Below are positions 12,101 to 20,351 of a stretch of 64,000 bases of DNA, one piece after another. The DNA lies in the NCBI GenBank assembly GCA_010206265.1, contig VIQV01000022.1:168356-232355 (forward strand), given 5' to 3'. This stretch comes from Lachnospiraceae bacterium MD329. GTDB taxonomy: Bacteria; Bacillota; Clostridia; UBA1381. The translations under genes were made by a program, and so were the position numbers. The notes beneath the pieces were generated by a model. It had not been told where the DNA came from and ran no database searches. It was given only the letters and a program-made list of their open reading frames with translations. Each line of letters begins with the position of its first letter. Positions within the stretch are counted from its first letter, which is position 1.

Positions 12101-13984
12101 ACAGTTAAATATCTTGACAAGACTGCAAAATTCGATATTACAATGAATGACGTTGCAGTATCGGAGCTGTCTGCAAGCGGTTATAAATCTGAGTATATTG
12201 TCGGCGAAGAGCTTGACCTTACGAATATGATACTGACAGCGTCATACGGAAACGGCAATACAGCCGAGGTGACGGAATATGAAGTAAGCGGATTTGACGG
12301 AAGTAAGGAAGGAAAACAGACGGTTACAATATCTGCGCTGGGAAAAACAACGGATATAACAGTCAGCGTAAACAGCGCGCGTGTTTATTACGACGATAAT
12401 TTTGACAGCTATTCCGACGCTGATATAATAATGGGCAGACAGGGCACTGAGGCTAAGTCGCAGAGCTTAGGGCAGTTAAACCTAAGTATAACAGGAAACA
12501 AAAATGACAGAACGAGCGGTTTTAGCGTAACAAATGACAGCAATAACGGATACCTGAACATACATTCGGGAAGATATGCAACTTCGGGCAGAGGCGCGTC
12601 ATTTACGTTCAGCGAAAACTGCGCTGTTCCTGCATATGCGGATATAGAGGACGGCAGATACCTTGTTATGACATTTAATGCCTATTATGCTGACGATAAT
12701 TCCAACATACAAATGTTCGGACTTACAACAAATGATACGTCAGGCGGCGGAAGTCCTATATATGACGAATATCTGTCTATTTCGAGGAATGATAAAATTC
12801 CTAAGGAACAGTGGCTTAAAATTACGGCGGCAATTGACAATAATAAAGAGGTAACGCTTATAATACGCGACGTGGACGGTAACCGTATCGACCAGAGGAC
12901 TTTTACGGCGGCAAGCGATATGTTTGAAAAGTTCGGTTTTTACGGTGGTGTATCGACCGTAAGTATTGACAATTTAAAGGTATATGAGTCTACAAAACTT
13001 GAATCGCTGCAGGTAACACCACCGTTTAAAACAGAGTATTCTCTCGGAGAAGAGTTTAACCCTGCAGGAATGATTGTTACCGCAAACTATGCAACGGGCA
13101 CAAGTGAAACGATTACGATTGATAAGTATACAATATCAGGTTATAATCCTGACAAGTCAGGTACTCAGACGATTACAGTGCGTTACGGGGGAAGAACAGC
13201 GACATTTACAGTGAATGTCAGCAACGAGCGTAAATTTGAGGGTATAACAGTAACACCGCCTAAAAAACTTGAATATATAGAAGGACAGGAGCTTAATCTT
13301 GACGGTATAGAGGTTATTGCGTTTTACAGCGGCGGTGAGCAGATTACTGTTGATAATTATTCAGTGACAGGCTATGACAGGAATAAAATAGGAAAACAGA
13401 CTATATATGTTACATATAACGGACAGACAAAGTCCTTTGAAGTGACAGTAGTGCCTAAAACTCTTGTCAGAATTAAAGCGGAGCCGGTAAAAGAAACTTA
13501 TAATATAGGTGAAGAGCTTGACATTGTAATAAAGGCATTTTATGACAACAATACAACAGAGGTTGTAACAGAATATACCGTGACAGGCTATGACCCGAAT
13601 ATGACGGGAGTTCAGACTGTTACTGTGACATATCAGAATAAGACGTGTACGTTTGAGGTTATTGTAAAACAGCAGGATATTGAAAATGATGAACCATATA
13701 TTGAAGTTCTTTCAGAGCCTGAATTTAACGGCGGCAGTCTTTCGGGTACGGTTTCTGTGAGAACTCATAATATTAATGAAAGTTCAAAACTGATTTTGGC
13801 AGTGTATGACGATAAGAATATTTTAAAAACAGTACAGGTAAAAGAGAATGATTTGTCAGGCGGTCAGGTTGATTTTGATGAATTGAATATAACGGATATG
13901 ACTGATTATTCATATGCGGTATTCGTATGGAATGATATGATAAGCTGTAAACCGCTTTGCGACGCATATAAGAGTGAAGATTAA
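9128..13984 (+). CDS. Secreted rhamnogalacturonan lyase (PL11) with Ig-like repeats
   Basis: 1618 residues. A signal peptide (1-23, cut near VFA-FE) is followed by a PL11 beta-propeller lyase (about 25-650). Its landmarks are RQMEELDRGLSVVHTSEG, DLDGDGQYELVVKWD, IDLGKNIRAGAHYTQFLVYD and the calcium-type loops DFDMDGKAE and DVDNDGKDE. Then come an Ig-like (Big_3-type) repeat (652-725), a jelly-roll-like module (727-934), two Ig-like repeats (935-1088), a second copy of the module (1087-1288), three more Ig-like repeats (1290-1520) and a C-terminal domain (1525-1618). The enzyme cleaves the rhamnose-galacturonate backbone of pectin outside the cell. No sortase motif or SLH domain is present, so how it stays at the surface is unclear; the repeats may space or bind it. 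It has its own promoter and terminator. Confidence 0.93.
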   Translation: MKKIIASLLAVTALSSGISAVFAFEPQGIPNQNGFLYGIDASERQMEELDRGLSVVHTSEGNYLSWRLLVNEDTVYGTAQNNVVFDIYKNGQKIASESYSTNYTDIGGTVSDKYSVAVSGGERCAEAAPYSSGSNYFDIQLDRPAALTLEDGTAYEYSIGDTSCGDLDGDGQYELVVKWDCNPKDNSQAGYTGNVLLDAYDMYTGKKLWRIDLGKNIRAGAHYTQFLVYDFDMDGKAEVACKTAPGSKDGRGEYVTKASSVSEIKNKTNADNEVSYVNTSGYIITGDEYFTAFNGETGAAVDTIYFPVQRVSADVWGDSHGNRCDRYTSSVAWLDGERPYAVYWRGYYHGRNGRQRLGTCGISLENGKLNAKYIFDTEKGQPGYTAGNEKYVGQGNHNMTVADVDNDGKDEYISATLCFEVDETGTLVPKWFNNRQHGDALHIGNYDPTNSGYEYFTVHEDYPHFGMTVINPETGNEELHVPADRDTGRGMMANVGMGGYYQIRSLAGTYIAYGNGRFEEVNIGMGENFRIFWDGDLYDELLSGTSVSSWNGAGMSTIFNADGCLSVNSTKANPALQADLFGDWREELVYPLEGNNALRVFTTDIPTEYKMKTLMSDSMYRSGVASEQTAYNQPPHISMYLDDTLIKGELQSIEITHLPLKTEYIEGQMLDRTGLVLMGTYDNGLVSRIQSYDVSGYDPKKIGEQTITVTAGGQSTEYTVTVKEGTTYYTEDFENYNFAHITMGRQGRESQSQSLGNLKLEIGARGSGGDGTSGYVMGKANNNVFLSAISGGVSTVRRGASFTFSPECYLPQIDNLADGKEFVIDFAARYNSVNSSMQIYGITNSAEGTSSRFPYDPYLSVNQNPAIPLNEWVHIKIKVNNKLNANISITNYAGEEVYNKDFKAEKNIVERFAFYAPNQQLDIGYLSLSSTAELKSMEIKTLPSKLTYNPGDKLDLSGMVVNGINTDGSVRTIENYTVSGYSETKTGTQTITVKYLDKTAKFDITMNDVAVSELSASGYKSEYIVGEELDLTNMILTASYGNGNTAEVTEYEVSGFDGSKEGKQTVTISALGKTTDITVSVNSARVYYDDNFDSYSDADIIMGRQGTEAKSQSLGQLNLSITGNKNDRTSGFSVTNDSNNGYLNIHSGRYATSGRGASFTFSENCAVPAYADIEDGRYLVMTFNAYYADDNSNIQMFGLTTNDTSGGGSPIYDEYLSISRNDKIPKEQWLKITAAIDNNKEVTLIIRDVDGNRIDQRTFTAASDMFEKFGFYGGVSTVSIDNLKVYESTKLESLQVTPPFKTEYSLGEEFNPAGMIVTANYATGTSETITIDKYTISGYNPDKSGTQTITVRYGGRTATFTVNVSNERKFEGITVTPPKKLEYIEGQELNLDGIEVIAFYSGGEQITVDNYSVTGYDRNKIGKQTIYVTYNGQTKSFEVTVVPKTLVRIKAEPVKETYNIGEELDIVIKAFYDNNTTEVVTEYTVTGYDPNMTGVQTVTVTYQNKTCTFEVIVKQQDIENDEPYIEVLSEPEFNGGSLSGTVSVRTHNINESSKLILAVYDDKNILKTVQVKENDLSGGQVDFDELNITDMTDYSYAVFVWNDMISCKPLCDAYKSED

Positions 13985-13987
13985 CAA

Positions 13988-14022
13988 AAAACATCAGGTT
14001 CATAAGTGAACCTGATGTTTTT
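13988..14022 (+). terminator. Terminator after the PL11 lyase gene
   Basis: AACATCAGGTTCA, a 4-base loop and TGAACCTGATGTT, followed by a T-run. The 13-bp stem starts a few bases after the stop codon. Confidence 0.92.
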
Positions 14023-14100
14023 TATTTGCCGAAATGTTTCAACAATGTAACAAATATAACATTTACATTTCGTTTCTGTGATTATTTGTATTGGTTTTGT

Positions 14101-14142
14101 AAAACAATATATATTGTTTTGAAATATCAATTATGCTATAAT
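14101..14142 (+). promoter_or_regulatory. nrdD promoter overlapped by a perfect palindrome (NrdR-box-like)
   Basis: The 20-bp perfect palindrome AAAACAATATATATTGTTTT (14101-14120) resembles the NrdR box (ACACwATATATwGTGT). The -35 TTGTTT (14114-14119) lies inside it; after a 17-base spacer comes TATAAT (14137-14142). A second, weaker box-like sequence, ACACAACATATAGTAT, is at 14178-14193, 75 bp centre to centre. The rest of the 332-base intergenic space holds the PL11 terminator and an AT-rich leader of about 165 bases with no gene seen. NrdR control is inferred from the box and the target gene. Confidence 0.65.
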
Positions 14143-14316
14143 AGGCTACAAGATGTAGAGATTGGAAATGATTACAAACACAACATATAGTATCAATACA
14201 GAGAATGTTTGCACGGAAAATGCGTCAAAACGGGAAAAATGCGTAAAGAAGTGCAGATTTTTTTCGGTCAATTATAGGGTATATATCGTAAAGAAAGAAA
14301 AGGGGATTTTGGAAAA

Positions 14317-16443
14317 ATGAAGGTACAAAAGCGTGACGGACGTATTGTTAGCTACGAGGCGGATAAGATTACAGCCGCAATTAAAAAAGCTAACGTTGAG
14401 GTGACTGCATCGCAGAAAGCAAATGAGGAAATTATCATTGAGGCAATCGAAAATGTAGAAAAAACTACGGGCGACGTTATTCCCGTTGAAATGATACAGG
14501 ATATTATAGAAAAAACGCTTGTAAGCAACAATAAATATGTTCTTGCAAAGAAGTATATGATTTACCGCTATCAGCGCAGTCTTTTGAGAAAGTCCAACAC
14601 GACTGATGAATCAATTCTAAAGCTTATCAGAAATGAAAATAAAGAGCTTGCGGAGGAAAACTCAAATAAGAATACGGCTCACGCGTCAACTCAGCGTGAC
14701 TATATTGCCGGTGAGGTTTCGCGCGACGTTACAAAGCGTCTGCTACTGCCGGAGCATATTACAATGGCTCACGAAAACGGTGTGCTGCATTTCCACGACG
14801 CTGACTACTTCATACAGCCTATATTCAACTGCTGTCTTATAAATATTCAGGATATGCTGGACAATGGTACTGTTATGAACGGTAAGCTGATTGAATCTCC
14901 GAAGAGCTTTCAGGTTGCCTGTACCGTTACGACTCAGATTATAGCCGCAGTTGCAAGTAATCAGTACGGCGGACAGTCTGTAAATGTGGCGCATTTGGGT
15001 AAGTATCTGAGAAAAAGCCGTGATAAGTTTATGAAAGAGGCTCAGGCTCGTTTTGGCGATACATTGAGTGACGAAGCTATACAGAATATTGTTAATATGC
15101 GCGTAGATGACGAGCTGAAGTCCGGTGTGCAGACAATACAGTATCAGATTAACACGCTTATGACAACAAACGGTCAGTCGCCGTTTGTAACCCTGTTCCT
15201 TTACATAGAAGAGAATGACGAGTATATTGAAGAAAATGTAAGAATTATAGAAGAAATTTTACGCCAGCGTCTTGAGGGTATTAAGAATGAGCAGGGCGTA
15301 TATGTAACTCCTGCATTTCCGAAACTTGTGTATGTTCTTGATGAAAATAACTGTTTAAAGGGCGGTAAGTACGATTATGTTACAAAGCTTGCTGTACAGT
15401 GCAGTGCAAAGAGAATGTATCCTGACTATATTTCGGCGAAGAAAATGCGTGAAAATTATGAGGGGAATGTGTTCGGACCTATGGGCTGCCGTTCGTTCCT
15501 TGCGCCGTGGAAGGACGAAAACGGCAATTATAAATGGGAAGGTCGTTTTAATCAGGGTGTTGTCAGCATAAACCTTCCGCAAATCGGAATTGTTGCGTCA
15601 GGTGATGAAGAAAAGTTCTGGACATTGTTTGATGAAAGACTTGATATTTGTTATGAGGCGCTTATGTGCCGACATAAGGCGCTTGAGGGCACGCTTTCGG
15701 ACGTAAGCCCGATACACTGGCAGTACGGAGCGATTGCGAGATTGAAGAAAGGTGAAACGATTGATAAATATCTGCACGGCGGTTATTCGTCAATATCGCT
15801 TGGTTACATAGGTCTTTATGAACTTACATATCTTATGACAGGGGAAAGCCAGACAGACGGCAAAGGCAAGGAATTTGCATTTAAGGTTATGAATCACCTT
15901 CGTGATAAGGTTCAGGAGTGGAAGGAAAAGACGGGGATAGGTTTTGCGCTTTACGGAACACCTGCTGAAACCCTGTGCTACCGCTTTGCGCGTATTGACC
16001 GCGAGAAATACGGTGAAATAAAGAATGTAACGGATAAGGGTTACTATACAAACTCATATCATATAGACGTAAGAGAAAAAATCAACGCATTTAATAAATT
16101 TGATATTGAAAGCGAATTTCAAAATCTTTCGCTTGGCGGAGCTATTTCATATGTTGAAATACCGAATATGCAGAATAATCTGCCTGCGCTTGAAATGCTT
16201 GTAAAATATATTTATGATAATATTCAGTACGGTGAATTTAACACAAAATCAGATTATTGTCAGGAATGTGGTTTTGACGGTGAAATAATGCTTAACGGTG
16301 ATATGGAGTGGGAATGTCCGCAGTGTCATAATAAAGACCATAATAAATTAAACGTAACGCGCCGTACCTGCGGTTATCTCGGAGAAAATTTCTGGAACAC
16401 GGGTAAGACGAAAGAAATAAAGAGCAGGGTTCTGCACTTATAA
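14317..16443 (+). CDS. nrdD: Anaerobic ribonucleoside-triphosphate reductase (class III)
   Basis: 708 residues. It reduces ribonucleoside triphosphates to deoxy forms under anaerobiosis using a glycyl radical. The N-terminal ATP-cone (about 1-90, VQKRDGRIVSYEADKI) gives allosteric control. The barrel contains NCCLINIQDML and GGQSVNVAHLGKYL. The C-terminus has the zinc site CQECG...CPQCH (about 648-670) and the radical loop RRTCGYLGENFWNTG (radical Gly about 685). A weak ribosome site (AAAGGGGA) precedes the ATG at 14317. nrdG follows 78 bases downstream. Strict dependence on class III enzyme fits an anaerobe. Confidence 0.97.
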   Translation: MKVQKRDGRIVSYEADKITAAIKKANVEVTASQKANEEIIIEAIENVEKTTGDVIPVEMIQDIIEKTLVSNNKYVLAKKYMIYRYQRSLLRKSNTTDESILKLIRNENKELAEENSNKNTAHASTQRDYIAGEVSRDVTKRLLLPEHITMAHENGVLHFHDADYFIQPIFNCCLINIQDMLDNGTVMNGKLIESPKSFQVACTVTTQIIAAVASNQYGGQSVNVAHLGKYLRKSRDKFMKEAQARFGDTLSDEAIQNIVNMRVDDELKSGVQTIQYQINTLMTTNGQSPFVTLFLYIEENDEYIEENVRIIEEILRQRLEGIKNEQGVYVTPAFPKLVYVLDENNCLKGGKYDYVTKLAVQCSAKRMYPDYISAKKMRENYEGNVFGPMGCRSFLAPWKDENGNYKWEGRFNQGVVSINLPQIGIVASGDEEKFWTLFDERLDICYEALMCRHKALEGTLSDVSPIHWQYGAIARLKKGETIDKYLHGGYSSISLGYIGLYELTYLMTGESQTDGKGKEFAFKVMNHLRDKVQEWKEKTGIGFALYGTPAETLCYRFARIDREKYGEIKNVTDKGYYTNSYHIDVREKINAFNKFDIESEFQNLSLGGAISYVEIPNMQNNLPALEMLVKYIYDNIQYGEFNTKSDYCQECGFDGEIMLNGDMEWECPQCHNKDHNKLNVTRRTCGYLGENFWNTGKTKEIKSRVLHL

Positions 16444-16447
16444 GGAA

Positions 16448-16496
16448 TAAAGGCTGAATAAGTTCTAATAATGGGATTTCGTTCAGCCTTAATTTT
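16448..16496 (+). terminator. Hairpin between nrdD and nrdG (possible attenuator)
   Basis: AAGGCTGAA (16448-16456) pairs with TTCAGCCTT (16482-16490), followed by AATTTT. The loop is about 25 bases and the T-run is short, so partial termination that lowers nrdG relative to nrdD is more likely than full stop. Confidence 0.5.
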
Positions 16497-16521
16497 ATGA
16501 AAGGATATTCAGATTAGATAT

Positions 16522-17016
16522 ATGAATTATGCAGCAATAAAAACAACAGATGTGGCAAACGGTACGGGAGTTAGAGTATCGCTGTTTGTAAGCGGCTGCC
16601 GCAGACATTGCAAGGGTTGTTTCAACAGTGAAACGTGGGATTTTAATTTCGGTAATCTTTTTGATGATAAAGCAATGCAGGAAATTCTGACAGCGCTTGA
16701 CCACGATTATATTGAGGGTTTCAGTTTGCTTGGCGGCGAACCGTTCGAGCCTGAAAACAGGGAAGAAGTTAAACGTATATTAAATGAGGTGCGCGGCAGA
16801 TTTCCGAATAAAACAATATGGTGTTATACGGGAAACCGATATGAAAACCTGATTGACGATGCAAGAGATATAATAGAATTGCTTGATGTTATGATAGACG
16901 GTGAATTTGTTGAAGAAAAGAAAAACCTTCGGCTTAAATTCCGCGGTTCGGAGAATCAGCGTATTATAGACGTAAAAAAATCACTTGAAAGCGGCTGCGT
17001 GATTGAAATGGAATAA
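16522..17016 (+). CDS. nrdG: Anaerobic ribonucleotide reductase activating protein (radical SAM)
   Basis: 164 residues. It uses S-adenosylmethionine and a 4Fe-4S cluster to make the glycyl radical on NrdD. The cluster motif is CRRHCKGC (C-x3-C-x2-C, residues about 26-33) and the SAM-binding glycine motif is SLLGGEPFEP. The nearest good Shine-Dalgarno (AAGGA at 16501) is 16 bases before the ATG, which suggests modest translation. It ends at a shared bidirectional terminator. Confidence 0.96.
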   Translation: MNYAAIKTTDVANGTGVRVSLFVSGCRRHCKGCFNSETWDFNFGNLFDDKAMQEILTALDHDYIEGFSLLGGEPFEPENREEVKRILNEVRGRFPNKTIWCYTGNRYENLIDDARDIIELLDVMIDGEFVEEKKNLRLKFRGSENQRIIDVKKSLESGCVIEME

Positions 17017-17044
17017 AAAAGAGCCTTGCGGCTCTTTTTTTTAT
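17014..17044. terminator. Bidirectional terminator between nrdG and the L,D-transpeptidase gene
   Basis: AAAAAAGAGCC, TTGC, GGCTCTTTTTTTT reads as a terminator on both strands and separates the two convergent genes, overlapping the stop codon of the minus-strand gene. Confidence 0.88.
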
Positions 17045-18378
17045 TCAGTAATATAAATTCTCGTTTTAAATGGAATCGTATTTGCAATCCAGTTTATATC
17101 CTGTGGGTGCAGACGTACACAGCCGTGTGAAATATTCACGCCTACGCGTCCGTCGTATTCGCCTCCGCCGTAGTAAAGCAGTGTGGAATGGAGTGCGTAA
17201 CCATTGTGGAAACGCAATACAGGCCCGACATAATAACCGTCGTAGTTCCACTGTGTGCGTTCTATGTACTCAAACTGTCCCGTGATTGTCGGGGTATTCC
17301 AAGCGCCGAGCGCACAGGGGAATTCTTTAAGCAGATTCCAGCGGTGTTGTGCGCCTTCATATACGCGAACTTTATATTCGTGCTTTGATACCCATACAAG
17401 ATAATCAGTACGGCTGCTTATACCGTCGCGGTTTACAGGGGTGCGGTTACGGTATTCCTGTATAATCGGTGATTCCCCTATAAGAATATCCATATAAGAA
17501 CCATAGTCGGCAACCTCGACGAGCGAGTCAAAAGCTTCGGCAAGCGTTCTCATAGGCACAAATAATGCGCCTTCCATATATACTGTTTCGTGCGGAGCGT
17601 TAATGCCTTCTCCGAATATTGTAGTGTATATGTTGTTGGCATAAAATACTACTTCGTCTGTACCTACTGCACAGGCTACACTGTCATTTTCAGCATTGTA
17701 ACGGACATCAAGCCCCATAGCCTCTCCGATAGCGCGGACAGGTATCATTGCTGTGCCTTCAACGATTCTGGCGTGAGGTGTTAAGTCTGTCAGCCACTTG
17801 CTGCCTGCATATACGCGAATATCTTTATCGTAATGCGGATTTCCGTCAAGTACGGCGCCGTTGCACTGTGTGTATTCTCCGTTTTCGTTTATGTAACCGT
17901 ATGTAGTGACTTCAAGCTCTCCGCCCTCTTCAACATATATGCCTGTTTCTTTATTTTTTAATGAACGGAGTCCTGAAACAAGTTTAATCTTAAATTTTTC
18001 GCCCATACGGTATTCCGGAACATCAAATGTCATAGTAACGTACGGCGTATCCCAGCCGACATATCTGTGACCCTTTGCTAAAAGCTCACCGTCATCGCTG
18101 TAAAGCTCAACGTCAGCATTTTTAGGTATTATATGTTTTTGCGGTATAACATCAATTGTCAGCACAAATTGTTTTGATAGTTCGTGCGGTGACGGTGTGG
18201 CTGTAGGTAATGCTGTCGGTGATGGTGTGCTCTCAGGAAACGGCGAAACCTCGGGCGAGGCTGTCGCTTCCACTGTAGGAGTCGGTGAAACGTCAGGTGA
18301 CGCAGTTGGCGCGGCAAAGGCGCTTATGCCGTTTGTTAATAAAAAAGCCGTAAGCAGTACGGCGGATAATTTTTTCAT
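17041..18378 (-). CDS. L,D-transpeptidase (YkuD) with copper-amine-oxidase-like stalk domain
   Basis: 445 residues. A signal peptide (1-22) is followed by a Pro/Thr/Ser-rich linker (about 23-63, repeats of SPTPT type), a beta domain of unknown role (65-185), a copper-amine-oxidase N-terminal-like stalk domain (about 203-300, with MIPVRAIGEAMGLDV and LFVPMRTLAEAFDS), and a YkuD catalytic domain (about 325-445). The active-site motif is SHGCVR (Cys about 420) with an upstream His in ALHSTLLYYG. Such enzymes make 3-3 cross-links in peptidoglycan outside the cell. AGGAGGA precedes the start. It is divergent from the TauE-type permease gene. Confidence 0.92.
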   Translation of the reverse strand: MKKLSAVLLTAFLLTNGISAFAAPTASPDVSPTPTVEATASPEVSPFPESTPSPTALPTATPSPHELSKQFVLTIDVIPQKHIIPKNADVELYSDDGELLAKGHRYVGWDTPYVTMTFDVPEYRMGEKFKIKLVSGLRSLKNKETGIYVEEGGELEVTTYGYINENGEYTQCNGAVLDGNPHYDKDIRVYAGSKWLTDLTPHARIVEGTAMIPVRAIGEAMGLDVRYNAENDSVACAVGTDEVVFYANNIYTTIFGEGINAPHETVYMEGALFVPMRTLAEAFDSLVEVADYGSYMDILIGESPIIQEYRNRTPVNRDGISSRTDYLVWVSKHEYKVRVYEGAQHRWNLLKEFPCALGAWNTPTITGQFEYIERTQWNYDGYYVGPVLRFHNGYALHSTLLYYGGGEYDGRVGVNISHGCVRLHPQDINWIANTIPFKTRIYITE

Positions 18379-18411
18379 ATATAGTCCTCCTTAGGTGTAA
18401 TTACTATAATA

Positions 18412-18440
18412 ATCATACCATATCAGGATATCAAAGTCAA
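18412..18440 (-). promoter_or_regulatory. Promoter of the L,D-transpeptidase gene
   Basis: On the minus strand: TTGACT (18440-18435), 17 bases, TATGAT (18417-18412). Confidence 0.7.
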
Positions 18441-18449
18441 TAAATCAAT

Positions 18450-18478
18450 TTGACTACATCATTATTTTATTATATAAT
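18450..18478 (+). promoter_or_regulatory. Promoter of the TauE/SafE-type permease gene
   Basis: TTGACT, 17 bases, TATAAT on the plus strand. Its -35 is only 9 bases from the -35 of the divergent promoter, so the two may be co-regulated. Confidence 0.7.
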
Positions 18479-18501
18479 TTAAAGGAAAGGTTGGGAGAAA
18501 T

Positions 18502-19233
18502 ATGAAATTCGGAATAATTGCATTTTTATCTACTGTCATAGGCGCAATTGTTGGTGTAGGCGGAGGGTTGGTAATACGTCCTATGCTTGGTTTTTTTGAC
18601 GTTGCAAAAGGGCTTGCCTCTTTTTCTTCGGCAGCGTGCGTTTTCTGTATGGGGGTTGTAAGTCTGATAACTACTGTAAAAAAAGGCGCAAGAATACAGT
18701 TTCGTGAAACCGTGGTGCTTGCCGCAGGAAGTATATGCGGCGCGTTTGCAGGAGGGTATCTTATAAAATTTGTAAGCGGTGATTTTATAAAAATAGGCTA
18801 TATATTTGCTATGGTGTTTGTGCTCGTGTGTATGGCGGCGCGAAAGTATATGCCGAGGATAAAATTAAAAAATCCTCTTTTACAGTTTCTTGCAGGGACT
18901 GTAACGGGAGGATTGTCGGGATTTTTCGGTATAGGAGGCGGTCCTTTTCAGATGACCGCGCTATTGCTGCTGTTTGACCTTGAGCCAAAGGAGGCGGCAG
19001 TGCAGAGTATATTTATTACACTGCTTACAACCGTAAGCTCTCTTATACAGTATGCTGTCAGCGGTTATTGGGATTTCTCGCTTGCGGTATATATGATACC
19101 TATGGCTGTACTCGGTGGCTTTGTGGGAGGACTGCTAAACAGACGATTCAATAATAAATATGTATCGGTGCTGTTTAATGCCACTGTGGTGTTTATAATT
19201 TTAATGCAGATTTATTCGGTATTTTTACGGTAA
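18502..19233 (+). CDS. TauE/SafE/YfcA-family membrane permease
   Basis: 243 residues with about seven to eight hydrophobic helices and the duplicated family motif (GAIVGVGGGLVIRPML near the start and GGLSGFFGIGGGPFQM near residue 140). The family includes exporters of sulfite, sulfoacetate and related organosulfur anions and other uncharacterised substrates. The glycine-rich half-repeats are the main evidence. No sulfur-metabolism gene is nearby, so the substrate cannot be assigned. It has its own promoter and stands alone. Confidence 0.88.
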   Translation: MKFGIIAFLSTVIGAIVGVGGGLVIRPMLGFFDVAKGLASFSSAACVFCMGVVSLITTVKKGARIQFRETVVLAAGSICGAFAGGYLIKFVSGDFIKIGYIFAMVFVLVCMAARKYMPRIKLKNPLLQFLAGTVTGGLSGFFGIGGGPFQMTALLLLFDLEPKEAAVQSIFITLLTTVSSLIQYAVSGYWDFSLAVYMIPMAVLGGFVGGLLNRRFNNKYVSVLFNATVVFIILMQIYSVFLR

Positions 19234-19312
19234 AAAAGCATACTGCCTCAGGTGAATGGTAATGAGGAAGTATTGAAAGCCATTACCATTTACCGACAGA
19301 TAGGGTGAAAAG

Positions 19313-19351
19313 AAAGAGATACAAGCTATAAATTAAGTCTGTATCTCTTTT
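19313..19351. terminator. Hairpin between convergent permease and MBL-fold genes
   Basis: AAAGAGATACA (19313-19323) pairs with TGTATCTCTTT (19340-19350), followed by T. Just before it is another inverted repeat, AATGGTAATG (19253-19262) and CATTACCATT (19281-19290). Either strand could use these as termination signals. Confidence 0.6.
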
Positions 19352-19405
19352 GCTATATTTGAGCATTTAGAGCAATTTTAACTCTTGTTTTATGTAGCTT
19401 TATAA

Positions 19406-20209
19406 TTACTTTTTATAGCTCATTGTTCGGAACACTTGACAATACTTTTGAAATCCGTCTTGTCCAACAACATAAATATTCGGCATATAACTCATTCTTG
19501 CTTTTGAATATACAATTCTCTCTAAACCATTATCAACAGCGGTATGATTGCTTAAAGCTACATCAACTTGTTTTTCATTAGCTTTTTCAATGAAATATTC
19601 TAATGATTTGAGATATTGAATTATTCCGTCATAAGTTTTTGGTGGTGTTGTTCCGCCCCAAAGCGCAGCCATATATGTTTTGCCATTTTCCGTAACAGGA
19701 AATATATAGCTCAATCCGCCGGGAGTATGTCCCGGTGTGCTGTAAACATATATTGTTTTATCGCCTGATTTTATGGTATCACCGTCTTTTATATAAACAG
19801 TTATGTCATAATCTTTCCAAGTTTCAGGTTGGTCAGGCTTTGCGGGATGTTCTTGCCAAAAAATATCGTCTGTTTCAGATAAATAAGTGTCAACACCATA
19901 CCTTTCAACAAACCACTTTCCGCAGCCTGTATGGTCTGTATGTCCGTGTGTTAAAACTAATTTCTTTATATCATCAGTATTCCAACCAATATCTTTGATT
20001 GCATTTATTATGGCGTCAAATGCTTGCTTTGACGGCCATATAGCGTCTATTACAATAAGTCCGTCAGTAGTCTTTAATACAAAACAGTTTGTTTCTTTTT
20101 GAGCTACGATAAGCAAATCATCAAATATTTGCGCGTGGATAAACCATGACATATCCTCCATATTTTTAATTGTTTCTCTTGTTACGATTGGTTTATTTAA
20201 CATATTCAT
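19406..20209 (-). CDS. MBL-fold metallo-hydrolase
   Basis: 267 residues, no signal peptide. The metal-binding signature LTHGHTDHTG (about residues 86-95) and a later zinc ligand in STPGHTPGGL mark the metallo-beta-lactamase fold, together with a C-terminal NHTAVDNG. The start at 20209 was chosen because GGAGGA lies 6 bases upstream; a second in-frame ATG is at 20203. Members hydrolyse thioesters, lactones, phosphodiesters and other substrates, so the role is not predictable here. It is a single gene between convergent TauE-type permease and ymdB. Its codon use looks a little more AT-rich than its neighbours. Confidence 0.88.
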   Translation of the reverse strand: MNMLNKPIVTRETIKNMEDMSWFIHAQIFDDLLIVAQKETNCFVLKTTDGLIVIDAIWPSKQAFDAIINAIKDIGWNTDDIKKLVLTHGHTDHTGCGKWFVERYGVDTYLSETDDIFWQEHPAKPDQPETWKDYDITVYIKDGDTIKSGDKTIYVYSTPGHTPGGLSYIFPVTENGKTYMAALWGGTTPPKTYDGIIQYLKSLEYFIEKANEKQVDVALSNHTAVDNGLERIVYSKARMSYMPNIYVVGQDGFQKYCQVFRTMSYKK

Positions 20210-20351
20210 TTATATCCTCCTCTGCACAATAGATTTATTTTTGCACAGAGGATAAACGGTTTTTTGGGTGTATGCGTAACATAGTTTTCACACTCTCACT
20301 TACTTTCTATATTTTTTATATTGCATACTCTGCAAATTATCGTCTCTACTT

